A DNA stretch of 64,000 nt from Ahaetulla prasina (taxonomy: Eukaryota; Chordata; Lepidosauria; Squamata; Colubridae): assembly GCF_028640845.1 (NCBI RefSeq), contig NC_080546.1:14543520-14607519 (forward strand). The letters are read 5' to 3'. Both the position numbers and the translations under genes were made by a program. Positions 53,491-63,831 of the stretch are shown here, in pieces (the first letter of the stretch is position 1; each line of letters opens with the position of its first letter). Under the pieces are notes generated by a model. It saw only the letters and a program-made list of their open reading frames with translations, was not told the DNA's origin and did no database searches.

Positions 53491-53904
53491 CAGTGTTGGC
53501 GAACCTTTTCGGCACCGAGTGTCGAAACGGGAGCGCACACGTGTGTGTCAGAAACCAGAAGATTGGCTGCCCAGGAGCGCATGCGCGTGCTGGGAAAATG
53601 ATCTTTCGGTTTCAGTCAAGCGCATGCACACCGGCCACCTGGTCTTCTGATTTCTGGCAGGCATGCGTGCGCAAAGACCAGCTGGCCGATGCGCATGCGC
53701 GCGCCCGCAACCGGAAGATCATTTTCTCAGAGCATGCATGTGCACCAGGTAGCTGCTCTGCCGGTTTCTGGTGCTCCTGCACGCCTGAAAACCAGCTGGC
53801 CGATGCGCCGGAACCCGAAAGAGCAATGAGCGATGGCTTGCATGCCCGAAGAGATGGCTCTGTGTGCCACTTCCGGCACGCATGCCATAGGTTCCCCATC
53901 ATGG
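53491..53904. mobile_element. hAT-Charlie-type element, CpG-rich
   Basis: 414 bp from CAGTGTTGGCGAACC to GGTTCCCCATCATGG with the exact 8-bp flank ATATAGAT. Dense in gcatgcgc words and in ggaagatcattttc repeats. Confidence 0.88.
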
Positions 53905-53914
53905 ATATAGATCT

Positions 53915-54770
53915 AAGTGGTCAGTAGAAATACTTAGGTGTTCTCCTGGATGAACGGCTGTCGTTTGAAGATCATTTGACGGCCGTCTCCAGGAAGGCCT
54001 TCCACCAGGTTCGCCTGGTTTGGCAGTTGCGCCCCTTCCTTGATCGGGATGCCTTGTGCACAGTCACTCATGCGCTCGTTACCTCTCGCTTGGATTATTG
54101 TAATGCTCTCTACATGGGGCTCCCCTTGAGGTGCACTCGGAGGCTTCAGTTAGTCCAGAATGAGCTGCGCAGGTGATAGAGGGAGCTTCGCGTAGCTCCC
54201 ACGTAACACCGCTCCTGCGCAGACTGCACTGGCTATCTGTGGCCTTTCGGGTGCACTTTAAGGTTTTGGTCACTACCTTTAAAGCGCTTTCATGGCTTAG
54301 GGCCTGGGTACTTACGGGACCGCCTGCTGTTACCTCATGCCTCCCACCGACCCGTACGCTCTCACAGAGAGGGACTTCTCAGGGTGCCGTCCGCCAAGCA
54401 ATGTCGGCTGGCGGCCCCCAGGGGAAGGTCCTTCTCTGTGGGGGCTCCCACACTCTGGAACGAACTTCCCCCGGGTTTACGCCAAATACCTGACCTTCGG
54501 ACCTTCCGCCGCAAATTGAAGACACATCTATTTATTCGCGCAGGGCTGGCTTAAATTTTATTGGTTTTAAATTTTCTATTATTAATTTTAAGGGTTTTTT
54601 TAGTTTTATATATTTTAAAGTTTTTAGGCCAACTATATAATAAGTTTTTTAATCTGTATTTTAATTGTATTGTACTGTCTGTTTTACCTTGGCTGTACAC
54701 CGCCCTGAGTCCTTCGGGAGAAGGGCGGTATAAAAATCGAATAAATAATAATAATAATAAATAAAAATGA
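53915..54770 (+). pseudogene. L2-like LINE: RT C-terminus and 3' UTR
   Basis: Frame 53976-54176 reads KAFHQVRLVWQLRPFLDRDA and RLDYCNALYMGLP; after a frame break 54173-54340 continues HVTPLLRRLHWL. The 3' UTR ends caccgccctgagtccttcgg and an (ATA)n tail. Same family as 33743-34540. Confidence 0.85.
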
Positions 54771-54813
54771 CTTGATGACACACAATCAATCAATCAAAAT
54801 ATCAGTGTGAGGG

Positions 54814-54905
54814 GTCCTTGGTGCTCTCTGAGTTTGTTTTCTTGCATATGTTTCATTAAAGAAACGTCTGCAAGGAAACAACCAAACTCAGAGAGCACTA
54901 AGGAC
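54814..54905. repeat. 92-bp palindrome of retroelement origin
   Basis: gtccttggtgctctctgag on the left is mirrored by ctcagagagcactaaggac on the right, with tgtttcatt and aaagaaacg near the centre. Both arms are copies of the 8855-type fragment in head-to-head order. Confidence 0.8.
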
Positions 54906-54927
54906 TTTCAGCCCTTAGCTACAAATA

Positions 54928-55680
54928 CAGGTAGTCCTTGATTTACAACTGCAATTGAGCCCATCATTTCCATTGCTAAGCGAGATAGTTGTTAAGTGAG
55001 AGAGTTCTTAAGTGAGTTTTGACCAGGGGTGAAATCCAGCAGGTTCTGACAGGTTCTGGAGAACCGGTAGCGGAAAATATGAGTAGTTCAGAGAACTGGC
55101 AAATACCACCTCTGGCTGGTATTTGCAATATCCTTCCCCCAGGTGTGGGAGGGAATGGGGATTTTGCAGTATTCTTCCCCTGGAGTGGGGTGGGAATGGG
55201 GATTTCACAGTTTCCTTCCCCTGGAGTGGGGTGGGAATGGAGATTTCGCAATATCCTTCCCCTGCCACGCCCACCAAGCCATGCCCACCAAGCCACACCA
55301 CACCACGCCCACCAAGCCACGCCCACAGAACCAGTAGTAAAATAATTTGGATTTCACCACTAGTTTTGAGCCATTTTACGACCTTGGTTGCCACAGTTGT
55401 TGAGAGAATCACTGTCATCGTTAAATTGGTAACACGGTTGTTACGTGAATTAAAGGCTTCCCCATTGACCTTGTTTGACAGAAGGTCACAAAATATGATC
55501 AGACGACCCAGGACCCTGTAATTGTCATCAATACGCACCCGTTGTCAAGCATCTGAATTTTGCAACTGCAACTGTTGTTAAGTGTGAAAAATGATCATGA
55601 GTCACTTTCTTCAGTGCCATTGTAACTTTGAACGGCATTGACTATTTCCTTAAAAGTCTTATAACAAACATCACTGTAAT
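54928..55680 (-). mobile_element. Tigger-like MITE split by a hAT MITE
   Basis: Starts aggtagtccttgatttacaa; after the break at 55023 the family continues at 55363 (ttttgagccattttacgac) with gaaggtcacaaaatatgatc. Confidence 0.7.
55024..55362 (-). mobile_element. hAT MITE family 1
   Basis: CAGGGGTGAAATCCAGCAGG to GGATTTCACCACTA; flanks GTTTTGAC and GTTTTGAG (7 of 8). Confidence 0.88.
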
Positions 55681-55689
55681 TTTAGAAAA

Positions 55690-56020
55690 GTTTGTGTCCT
55701 CCATCCGCTGACAGGTGGCTTTTAAAAGGAGAGTCCAGGCAAGTAGCGATGGGAGCACTACTCAAAATTCACTGAGCTGTTGACCTCTGCCTGTACTTCT
55801 AGTAGAAGGTGTAAATCCAGGAGGACATCAAATTTGTTGGAATTTGGTGGCAACTGCATTGAATAAGTGAATAAGTTTGTGGACTGCTGTTGCTTCAGGG
55901 TACCCTTTCAAGAAACATTAGACGTGAGAAAACGCAATGGACAGTCAGCAACTTCCTATCGACTTGGTTCCGCTTCAGCTTATTTCATCTCATTCAAACT
56001 CTCACAACCTCTGGACTCAG
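55690..56020. other. Non-coding, nothing recognised
   Basis: No supported feature. Confidence 0.35.
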
Positions 56021-56021
56021 G

Positions 56022-56097
56022 GTGGCTAGCTGAAGAATTCTGGGAGTTCATGTCTGCAGATCTTAAAGTTGCCAAGGTTGGACACCTCTACTCCAGA
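56022..56097 (+). repeat. Short MITE-derived repeat
   Basis: gaagaattctgggagttcatg .. gccaaggttggacacctctac, family of 19511. Confidence 0.6.
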
Positions 56098-56124
56098 CAC
56101 TGGATCACGTCACTAAAAGCATCT

Positions 56125-56560
56125 TTAGTACAGAGAAGAGCAACAAAGATGATTAGGGGACTGGAGGCTAAAATATATGAAGAAGGGTTGCAGGAACTGG
56201 GTATGTCTAGTTTAATGAAAAGAAGAACTAGGGGAGACATGATAGCAGTCTTCCAATATCTCAGGGGTTGCCACAAAGAAGAGGGAGTCAAGTTATTCTC
56301 CAAAGCAATTGAGGATAGGACAAGAAGCAACGGGTGGAAACTAATCAAAGAGAGACGCAACAGGAGAAATTTCCTATCAGAATAATTAATCAGTGGAACA
56401 ACTTGTCTCCAGAAGTTGTGAATGCTCCAACACTGGAAATTTTTAAGATGTTGGATAACCATTTGTCTGAAGTGGTGTAGGGTTTCCTGCCTGAGCAGGG
56501 GGTTGGACTTAAAGACCTCCAAGGTCCCTTCCAACTCTGTTATTCTCTTCCATTCTATCT
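56125..56560 (+). repeat. CR1 LINE 3' end
   Basis: agagaagagcaacaaagatg to cttccaactctgttattctc. The short frame 56130-56385 ([40 protein letters not shown]) is the last part of CR1 RT. Confidence 0.88.
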
Positions 56561-57065
56561 CCTGAACAGTATGGAGTTGTCAGTGTGCACTTTGGTATTA
56601 TCAGCATACTGTATTGAAGACACCATACCCCAAATGCATAGACGACTTCTCCAGCTGCTTCCTGCAGATGCTAAATAGTAGTGGAATCCTTAAATCCTTA
56701 GCCTTCTACAAAAGGAAGAATCTCTAATGTCTTCTCACTCATTGCCAACTGATTGGAATTTCCCACTGGGGAAAGAGCAGAATCATAATAGACAATGCCT
56801 CCATCTCGAACTCCTGAAAGTGGTCCAAAGGAATATCATGACTAATGGTATCAACAATATCACGAATAAGATGTCCGACGAGACCAGGAAAAGTACTCTT
56901 CTCAAGCCCGTTATCTGCCCAAACACAACGTTTGTGTCTGGACAGATCATGTTCTCAGAATCTGTTTACTGCCAGCCACCACATGTGTGATGGAGTCGGT
57001 CTCATTTGTAGGATTAGGACCATGTCATGCCCCTAGAAGAAGTCCAGGTTGCTGATCCATGACAT
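56561..57065. repeat. Probable old LINE-derived relic
   Basis: tatggagttgtcagtgtgc, ggtattatcagcatactg and atggtatcaacaatatcacg resemble antisense LINE text seen widely in reptile genomes. I cannot name the family. Confidence 0.3.
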
Positions 57066-58937
57066 GGCCGCCATGATAGCCATCAGCCATTGCTGTTAGA
57101 AGCCGCACAAAGAACTGACAATCTCACTGCCCAAGAAAGTAAGAAAGGGGGCAGATTGGTAGGTTTAGTTCTCTTTTTCTTTCCTGTTTATTGCAGTCTG
57201 CCGTCGTTATTTCAAAGACACCGACATTGATCGACAGCTTCTATTAAGGCCCATGCAAGGCAGCTGGATCGAGCAGATACATTAAATAAAGCTGTTATTG
57301 CTTTTCATTGCCTTTTTGTAAAATATCACCACTAAATAGCTTCTGCCATCAGATGCAGTTAGGTACATGGTTTTAATTTGAGGGACTGTTTTCTAACACG
57401 GCACAATTGACACTGGCTTTTGTTTCCTTTACAATAATGATTGTGTACAAACTGGAGAATTGATGGGCTGTCTTGGGATGATAGAAGGGGTAGGGGGCGG
57501 AGGGGGGGGTTGGCTTTATTGTCTCTTCTCTCTCTGTCTCTCTCTCTCTCTCTGTCCCCCCTCCTCTTTCAAAAGCCTACGCTTGCTATGCTTGTCAGAC
57601 CTTCGCTGGGTGAGCTGGAATAATGTCAGGACAGACTCCTTATCTCAGGATGTTGTAATGTAGCTGCAGCCTCTTGCTTGCAGACAAGATAAGAACACCC
57701 TTACAAGTATGGAGGGAGGCTAATGAAGGGGAGGGGGAGAGGGGGAAGCATCTTGCTCGGCGGTATGATTGAGATAACAATAGCAGGGCTGTCAGTCGCC
57801 CGGGCGAGGGTTCTTTCTTGGGCCAGAGAAATATGCGCCCACCAAGCGGAGAATAACAAGCACGAAAATAAAAGTCTCAAATGTTCATCTAATAATGATG
57901 GATTTGAAACATGGATTTGCTGCCCGGTGATATTCTTTCTTTTTATCTCGGAGCTAAATGGCCAGGCAGCTGTGTGCTTTGGCACGGGGCAATGCCCTTT
58001 CTTTTGTGCGCTGCATATTAATCCTTCACGAAGTAATTAAATGTGTGCTTAATGGCAACGAGCTGGCAGGACGGGCGCACAATTGAATTAGCGGTTATGA
58101 TCGGGAGATGAACTAAATGCAATTACTGTAGGCATCCATCCCTCCCTCCCTGTAGCCCCCATGTTCCAAGTGGAATCGGGCTTACATGACATGACTTAAT
58201 TACAGGTTGTTTGATACACTTACTCTCTGATCTTGTAGGGTTGGTTCTGCATGGCGGTTGCAATTTCTGGAGGCTGTTCACGATACCTGCGCTTCCCCGC
58301 CACCCCACCCCGCGCGGGCATGTTGATCTGTTAAGAGAGACATTTAACCTAGCGTGAAGGTCAGCCTGAATGTGTAACCATCAGCCTAAATGAGGAAGGG
58401 CCAGATTTGTTCTTGTCTGATTTTTCCCATCAGCTGTGCCGCTAATCCTGTGTAGGCGAAAGGAGAAGGGTATAGATTAGAAAATAAAGCGGTGAAAATC
58501 ATTTGAGGTTGCCCTCTGTGCCAAGCGCATTGTTAACACTGGCAATTAAACTGTATGATATTGCAGACCCTGGCCCACATCCCAAATTCAGGCACGGCCA
58601 CGAAGGTTTGTGCAGGCAAGATGTGCTCATGCCATTCAGAATAAGGATATGGTCCTTGTACATGCCATGTTGTACATAGTCTTCCTTATGGGGATCCAGA
58701 ATTTCATTCTATTAGAGAATTCCTGCATATTCCATTAGGGTACCATGTTTCTGATGGACAGATCAGAACTGGTTGTTGACTGACATTCATATCTGATGGA
58801 CTGAAGCTAACAGATGTTACATGTCTGAAACAAAAATCCATCTAAGGTCATCGTGTGTGGTGGCAGAACGTTTTTAAAAGAAGGACTCTTATGGCTCATT
58901 ACTGAGAGTTGTTGAGGTGAATTGAGGTGAACATGAC
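57066..58937. other. Low-repeat region, candidate conserved non-coding DNA
   Basis: No transposon family is recognised. 57770-58115 is unusually rich in homeodomain-type TAATTA/ATTA words together with balanced base composition (tgtgcgctgcatattaatcc, gaagtaattaaatgtgtgc). A pyrimidine (TC)n run is at 57520-57555. No exon with splice signals could be defended. Confidence 0.35.
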
Positions 58938-59182
58938 AAGAGCCATGGTGGTGCAGTGGTTAGAGTGAGGTACTGCAGGCTACTTCTGCTGACTGCCGGC
59001 GGCCTGCAATTTGGCAGTTCGAATCTCACCAGGCTCAAGGTTGACTCAGTCTTCTGTCCTTCCAAGGTGGGTAAAATGAGGACCCAGATTGTTGGGGGCA
59101 AAGATGCTGACTCTGTAAACCACTTAGAGAGGGCTATAAAGCACTGTGAAGCGACATATAAGTCTAAGTGCTATTGCTATTC
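58938..59182 (+). mobile_element. tRNA-derived SINE with gctattgctatt tail
   Basis: Box A tggtgcagtggttagag, box B ggcagttcgaatctc, body aaaatgaggacccagattg shared with 27579-27851, and a different tail: gggctataaagcactgtgaa .. aagtgctattgctatt. Confidence 0.85.
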
Positions 59183-59239
59183 TCCTAAAAAAAACACAAA
59201 AAAACACCCAGCATGGTACAAAAGTCTTCAGATTTCTAA

Positions 59240-59302
59240 AGGAATCCTGAGTGGTTGGATCAGACCTCCAAGGTCCTTTTCAATTCTGTTATTCTATTCT
59301 AT
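59240..59302 (+). repeat. CR1-type tail
   Basis: tcagacctccaaggtccttt .. ttctgttattctattct, only the last 60 bases. Confidence 0.65.
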
Positions 59303-59378
59303 TTGTTTAGACAAGAAGGACAACCCTTGTGGGGTGAGGCGAGATTTGAGGCTAAGATATCTCTGTATATGTCTAGGC

Positions 59379-59442
59379 CAGGGGTCTCCAACCTTGGCAA
59401 CTTTAAGACTTGTGGACTAACTCCCAGAATTCCTCAGCCAGC
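59379..59442 (-). repeat. Short MITE-derived repeat
   Basis: caggggtctccaaccttggc .. cagaattcctcagccagc. Confidence 0.65.
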
Positions 59443-59544
59443 TTCCTCAGTCTAGGCAGCCTGTTGGTGCTTACATTCACACCTCAATAAGACTCAAGAG
59501 CGGATCTATGATGACTGGTAAACCATCATAACCCATCAAGTCAC

Positions 59545-60026
59545 GTATTTGTTTGTTTATTTATTTCCCACCTTTATCATGTTTATATATAACGCAAGGT
59601 GGTAAACATCCAATAGGAGCGTCTTCCTGCTCCTATGTTCCCCACAACAACAACCCTATGAGGTGAGTTGGGCTAAGAGACAGTGATTGGCCCAAAGTCA
59701 CCCAGCCAGCTTTCATACCTAAGGCGGGGCTAAAACTCACTGTCTCCTAGTGATTGGCCCAAGGTCACCTAGCTAGCTTTCATGCCTAAGGCAGGGCTAG
59801 AACTCACCGTCTCCTAGTGATTGGCCCAAGGTCACCTAGCTAGCTTTCATGCCTAAGGCAGGGCTAGAACTCACCGTCTCCTAGTGATTGGCCCAAGGTC
59901 ACCTAGCTAGCTTTCATGCCTAAGGCGGGGCTAGAACTCACCGCCTCCTAGTGATTGGCCCAAGGTTACCCAGCCACCTTTCATGCCTAAGGCTGGTCTA
60001 GAACTCCCCGTCTCCTGGTTTCTAGC
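59545..60026 (-). repeat. LINE 3' end with 67-bp tandem repeat
   Basis: A TTTA-rich start and cccacctttatcatgtttat lead to the phrase gtcacccagccagctttca. A 67-base unit beginning agtgattggcccaa then repeats at 59682, 59749, 59816, 59883 and 59950. Confidence 0.85.
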
Positions 60027-60276
60027 CTGAGGTAGGCAACCTTAAATTCTCAAAGAGCCACAAAGGTCGTAACTGGAAGCCCACTGTTCAATTCTGAAGC
60101 CGACCAGAAGTCCGGTTCCCCCACCATAGAGTCTCCTCCTAGCACGGCGTCCTTTTTCCTCTACCTACCTACCGAAAGCCCTGTCAATTGTGGAGCAGAC
60201 CAGCGACAGGGAGCCGCAGCAGAGGGATGAAAGAGCCACATGCGGCTCCAGAGCCACATGTGGTTGCTGACCCCTG
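60027..60276 (+). mobile_element. hAT-Charlie-type MITE, diverged
   Basis: Sibling of 17655-18005 (gcaaccttaaattctcaaag .. ggttgctgacccctg). The left end is altered and no clear 8-bp flank remains. Confidence 0.75.
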
Positions 60277-61794
60277 AACTAGACCAAACCGTGTATCTTT
60301 TGAAGCCTGGTAGCTGAAACGGTTACCATTTATTTCTCTGAAAAATCGGCACAGTATCTTCAGAACACCTTCCTTCATCTTTTAAGGCATGGCATTTTAA
60401 ACAGGCAGGTAAGGGAGTTATATTCGCAGTAAGCAGTCGAAAGCTCATGGTGGGGGAAAAGGTTATTTTATAGCATTTTTTTTCCTTGTGGCCATAAATG
60501 GGATCCTTTCAGCCTTAATGACCATACCGGCAGAGTGACTTTTCTCAATCATGTTATTGCTCCTTTGGCACATTTATTGCGTTCATATACACTAATGGAT
60601 GCATTTAGATATGTTAACCATTTATATATCGTTTGGATCCTAAAAATAACCCCTCTTCTTCCTCCTCCTCTAGACTTTTCTGCTCAACCCTCTGGCCCCT
60701 CAGAGCCAAACTAACTTCAACCTCAAATAGCTCTTAAGGAGTCTAATTGAATTTAATGCTTTAGAAAGAGCTTCTGTAAATTGTGAACGTGACACCTATT
60801 TCATTAAGTTGCATTCAGTGTTAATACATCTCCATTACTGGCAAGTTGCCGGAATTTCCAAGGTTGAAAGAGAAACTCACAATGCCCGTTTGTGACGGTG
60901 ACCTAAGCTAAAATTTTCTCGGTCCCCTTTTTTTTTTTTTTTTGGTACTGGAGAAATATGTTCAAAGGAAAAAAAAAATGACCCAAAAAGTTTAGCCTCG
61001 CTGGCAGCTGTCTTCTAATCTCACTTAACCCACAAGATTCTTTTCTTTTTCTTTTAAGCATGTAGGTCTCAAGTTTTAGTAAATATGACTATGAAAAATT
61101 CACATGCAAACCTCTTTTGAAAATCTTTGGCAGTCAGCCATTGCAAAGATAGTAAACGTACTGCTTTAAAAAAAAAAATAAACCCACCTGTCTTTTTATG
61201 TGACATTTCTTAATAAACTGAGGATTTTGGTTGCAATAGGGTAAAACTGATGATGTGGTGACTTCAGATGGGAGAAAAGATATGAAAGAAGGAGGGGGGG
61301 GGAATAATGCCAGATTAATAATGGCCCACCTTGTACTATCAAAGAACAAGAGATAAAACTGATTTTTAGAATCTAAAAAGCAATATCCATTAGACTCACA
61401 TTTGGCTACCACCAGGCTGGAAAAGCCCGTTTTTTTCTCTCCAAAAGATTTAGTAAGGCTTTCGCTGGGTGGAAACAAAATACAAGTTAACTGCTTGTGA
61501 CATATTGTAATTGATTTTATGTTGTACATTCATAAAGCTGGCAATTCATGTTCCATACGGGATTCAGGACGACAGTGTCAGGACAGCTTCTAAAGGCTTT
61601 ATTATATTATGATCCTCCGAGGGAATCCGGGAGATTCGTTCGCATCATCCAAACTTGGAATCCTTGTCTAAACTGTGAGGTAAACACATCAGTGCAAAGC
61701 GACGCTTTCCAGAAAAATACGACATTTCAATTGAATTTTGAACAGACTGCACAGGACAGCCTGAATCATTGTGTAGTAGGACTGTGAAATACAG
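60277..61794. other. Low-repeat region, nothing firmly recognised
   Basis: Free of the repeats that fill the rest. 60730-60910 (tctaattgaatttaatgctt, cattaagttgcattcagtg) and 61560-61780 are GC/AT-balanced and look under constraint, but I find no exon. Confidence 0.35.
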
Positions 61795-61978
61795 GAGGGA
61801 TCCCCAATCCCCTGGTCTGAGGCCCAGTGCCAGACCACAGTCTGTTTGAAACCAGGCTGTGGAAGTGGTGGGTGAGTGGCGTGCCGAGCTGTGTTCGGTG
61901 CACTCATGTGAAACTGTCCACTCTTCCCTGCCATCACTGCCACTACTGGTTGCCAAGCCAAAAAGTTTGGGAACTGCT
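61795..61978. mobile_element. hAT fragment (ggtctgaggcccagtgcc type)
   Basis: ccccaatcccctggtctgag .. aaaaagtttgggaactgctg has hAT-like ends, no clear flank. Confidence 0.5.
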
Positions 61979-61982
61979 GCAA

Positions 61983-62051
61983 TACAGCACAGCACAGCAC
62001 AGCACAGCACAGCACAGCACAGCACAGCACAGCACAGCACAGCACAGCACA
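61983..62051. repeat. (ACAGC)n microsatellite at a CR1 tail
   Basis: About 13 units of the pentamer, directly abutting the CR1 tail 62052-62091. Confidence 0.95.
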
Positions 62052-62091
62052 GAACAACAGAGTTAAAAAGAACCTTGGAGGTCTTCTAGTC
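62052..62091 (-). repeat. CR1 tail
   Basis: aacaacagagttaaaaagaa .. gaggtcttctagtcc, the last 40 bases of CR1 read in antisense. Confidence 0.7.
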
Positions 62092-62257
62092 CAGGGGTCC
62101 CCAACCGGTGGACCTCCCACTAGTGGGTTATGAAGGATTTGCAGCTGGGCTGTGGAAACAGTGGGTAAGCTCGTGTGTGCAGACATGCGCATCCTCACTT
62201 GCGTGAGCAGCATGTGAATGTGTGCACGCATGCTCCATTTGAGTAAGTGGCAGGCAC
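62092..62257. mobile_element. hAT fragment (CAGGGGTCCCCAACC type)
   Basis: Left end CAGGGGTCCCCAACCGGTGG is clear; right end not found. Confidence 0.55.
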
Positions 62258-62265
62258 GTGTGTAT

Positions 62266-62437
62266 CAGTGATGGGTTTCTACCAGTTCGCTCTGGTTTGG
62301 ATGAACTGCTAGAGGCGTTGGCAGAAGCCTCCGCCCACCCGCTTGGACGTCATCACGGATGCTCTATGCATGCACAGAAGTGACGTGCGCGAGCACAATT
62401 TCGAACCAGTAGTGAAGGTAAGTGAAAATCACTACTG
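62266..62437 (+). mobile_element. Short hAT MITE
   Basis: 172 bp, CAGTGATGGGTTTCTACCAG to AAAATCACTACTG, exact 8-bp flank GTGTGTAT. Confidence 0.9.
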
Positions 62438-62496
62438 GTGTGTATGGCTCTCATGGAAACAGAGCTGCGTCCACTTTCCGGCTATTTGTGTGAACT

Positions 62497-62558
62497 CTGA
62501 GTTCTGGAAGTTGAAGTCCACAAGTCTTAAAGTTGCCAAGTTTGGACACTCCTGCCTT
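62497..62558 (+). repeat. Short MITE-derived repeat
   Basis: ctgagttctggaagttgaag .. gccaagtttggacactcctg. Confidence 0.6.
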
Positions 62559-62624
62559 AGATCATCTGTAATCTAAGCAGTAGAAGCAACTTGGATTCAA
62601 AATACAGCTTTCTTTGAACTCTCT

Positions 62625-63151
62625 TGTTGTGTCCCACTCCTCCGCTGACGGCCGGGTCAGAGAAATCCGAATCAGGTGTGCCTCTGCAGCTCTGCCAAAG
62701 TCCTAGCAAAGTCCTCAGGGCAGGCAGGAGACCAGAAAGTGACTTCAGCAAGATATGTTTAGACTTTGCCTGACTCAGAGACTGCCAGAAAGCAGATCCT
62801 TTATATAGGCCATGGGGTGTGGCTCCATGACTCAGCACTTATCCAGGCCTGCCCCTCCCTTCCTTCTGTTGCCTCCGCCTATCAAGTCTTCTGATGCGAG
62901 GGTCACTCCAGTCGGCAGCTGTTGGTAATTGACCTCCCTCAGGCTCACATGCTGTGGAGGAGGGGGAGGGGTCTAGTTGCTCTGTTTGCCTGGGCATGGA
63001 GCCAGAGCTGGGGGCTGGAGGTATTTCTTCCTCTTCAGCCTGTCTGGGCATGGAGCCAGGGCTGGGGCCGGGAGGCATACTAGAACATTCCTCCATGTTC
63101 GGAAGCAGATAAGAAGACCCCGGCTGAGGTGAGATTGGACGAGACACAACA
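62625..63151 (-). mobile_element. Solo LTR, family TGTTGTG..CACAACA
   Basis: 527 bp from TGTTGTGTCCCACTCC to GAGACACAACA with the exact 5-bp flank TCTCT. Minus-strand TATA box gcctatataaagg. Nearest relative is 48974-49445; it carries an extra 55-bp partial duplication around 63010-63065. Confidence 0.9.
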
Positions 63152-63393
63152 TCTCTATTATGATTCCAATGGTTTAAATGCTGATTTTAATTCCATTGGA
63201 TGGATGAACGTGCCATCAACAGAAGGTAGTTCATTAATTTCTAAAACCACTATTCAATCAGCAAACCATTTAATTCCTTCTTCTTTTTTTTATTGAAAAA
63301 GTTTTAACAAACTTTTTAACCTCTTCTTTTTAGAGAAACTCCATAAACACAACTTCTTGAACTGCCTTTAAAATAAAATCGGTCGACATTGAT

Positions 63394-63713
63394 TTGGACA
63401 GTTGGCAAAAGCTTTGGGAGAGAAATCGGAAATTGACATTAGCAACATCATGTAAAGAGGATTTGTATAAAATGTTCTATAGGTGGCATCTACCCCCCTC
63501 CCCTCCAGCAAGATTGGCTAAAACGTTTAGCAACATGTCCCCAAATTGTTGGAAATGTAAACAAATACCAGGCACATACTACCACATGTGGTGGACCTGT
63601 AAAAAAGAAAGGAAAGTTTGGTTACAAATTTGTATGTGGTTAGAAAAAATGGTTGGACAACGTATAGCGTTCAAGCCAGAATTATTTCTATTAGGCATTA
63701 TAACAGATAGATC
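63394..63713 (+). pseudogene. L1 ORF2 C-terminal fragment
   Basis: MDSWQKLWERNRKLTLATSC, KMFYRWHLPPSPPARLAKTF, CWKCKQIPGTYYHMWWTCKK and FKPELFLLGI correspond to 42320-44335 but belong to a different L1 copy. It is cut by the MITE end at 63714. Confidence 0.85.
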
Positions 63714-63776
63714 AGGGGTGGGTTCTACTTACCTTTACTACTGGTTTGCAATGGGAGCACGCATGCAGATTGTCAA
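63714..63776 (+). mobile_element. Truncated hAT MITE end
   Basis: CAGGGGTGGGTTCTACTTAC then actactggtttgcaatggg; broken off at the TTTA tract. Confidence 0.55.
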
Positions 63777-63777
63777 T

Positions 63778-63828
<51 letters not shown>

Positions 63829-63831
63829 TTT
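63777..63831. repeat. (TTTA)n microsatellite
   Basis: About 13 units at the 3' end of the LINE to the right. Confidence 0.95.

Noticed and set aside
59682..60016. CRISPR-like array
   Set aside because: The units are directly tandem without variable spacers, and the DNA is eukaryotic.
61548..61787. 79-codon frame as a host exon
   Set aside because: No splice sites in the right register and no recognisable domain; kept only as part of a low-repeat region.
61859..62231. Cys/Leu-rich and His/Ser-rich frames
   Set aside because: Translation of the (ACAGC)n array.
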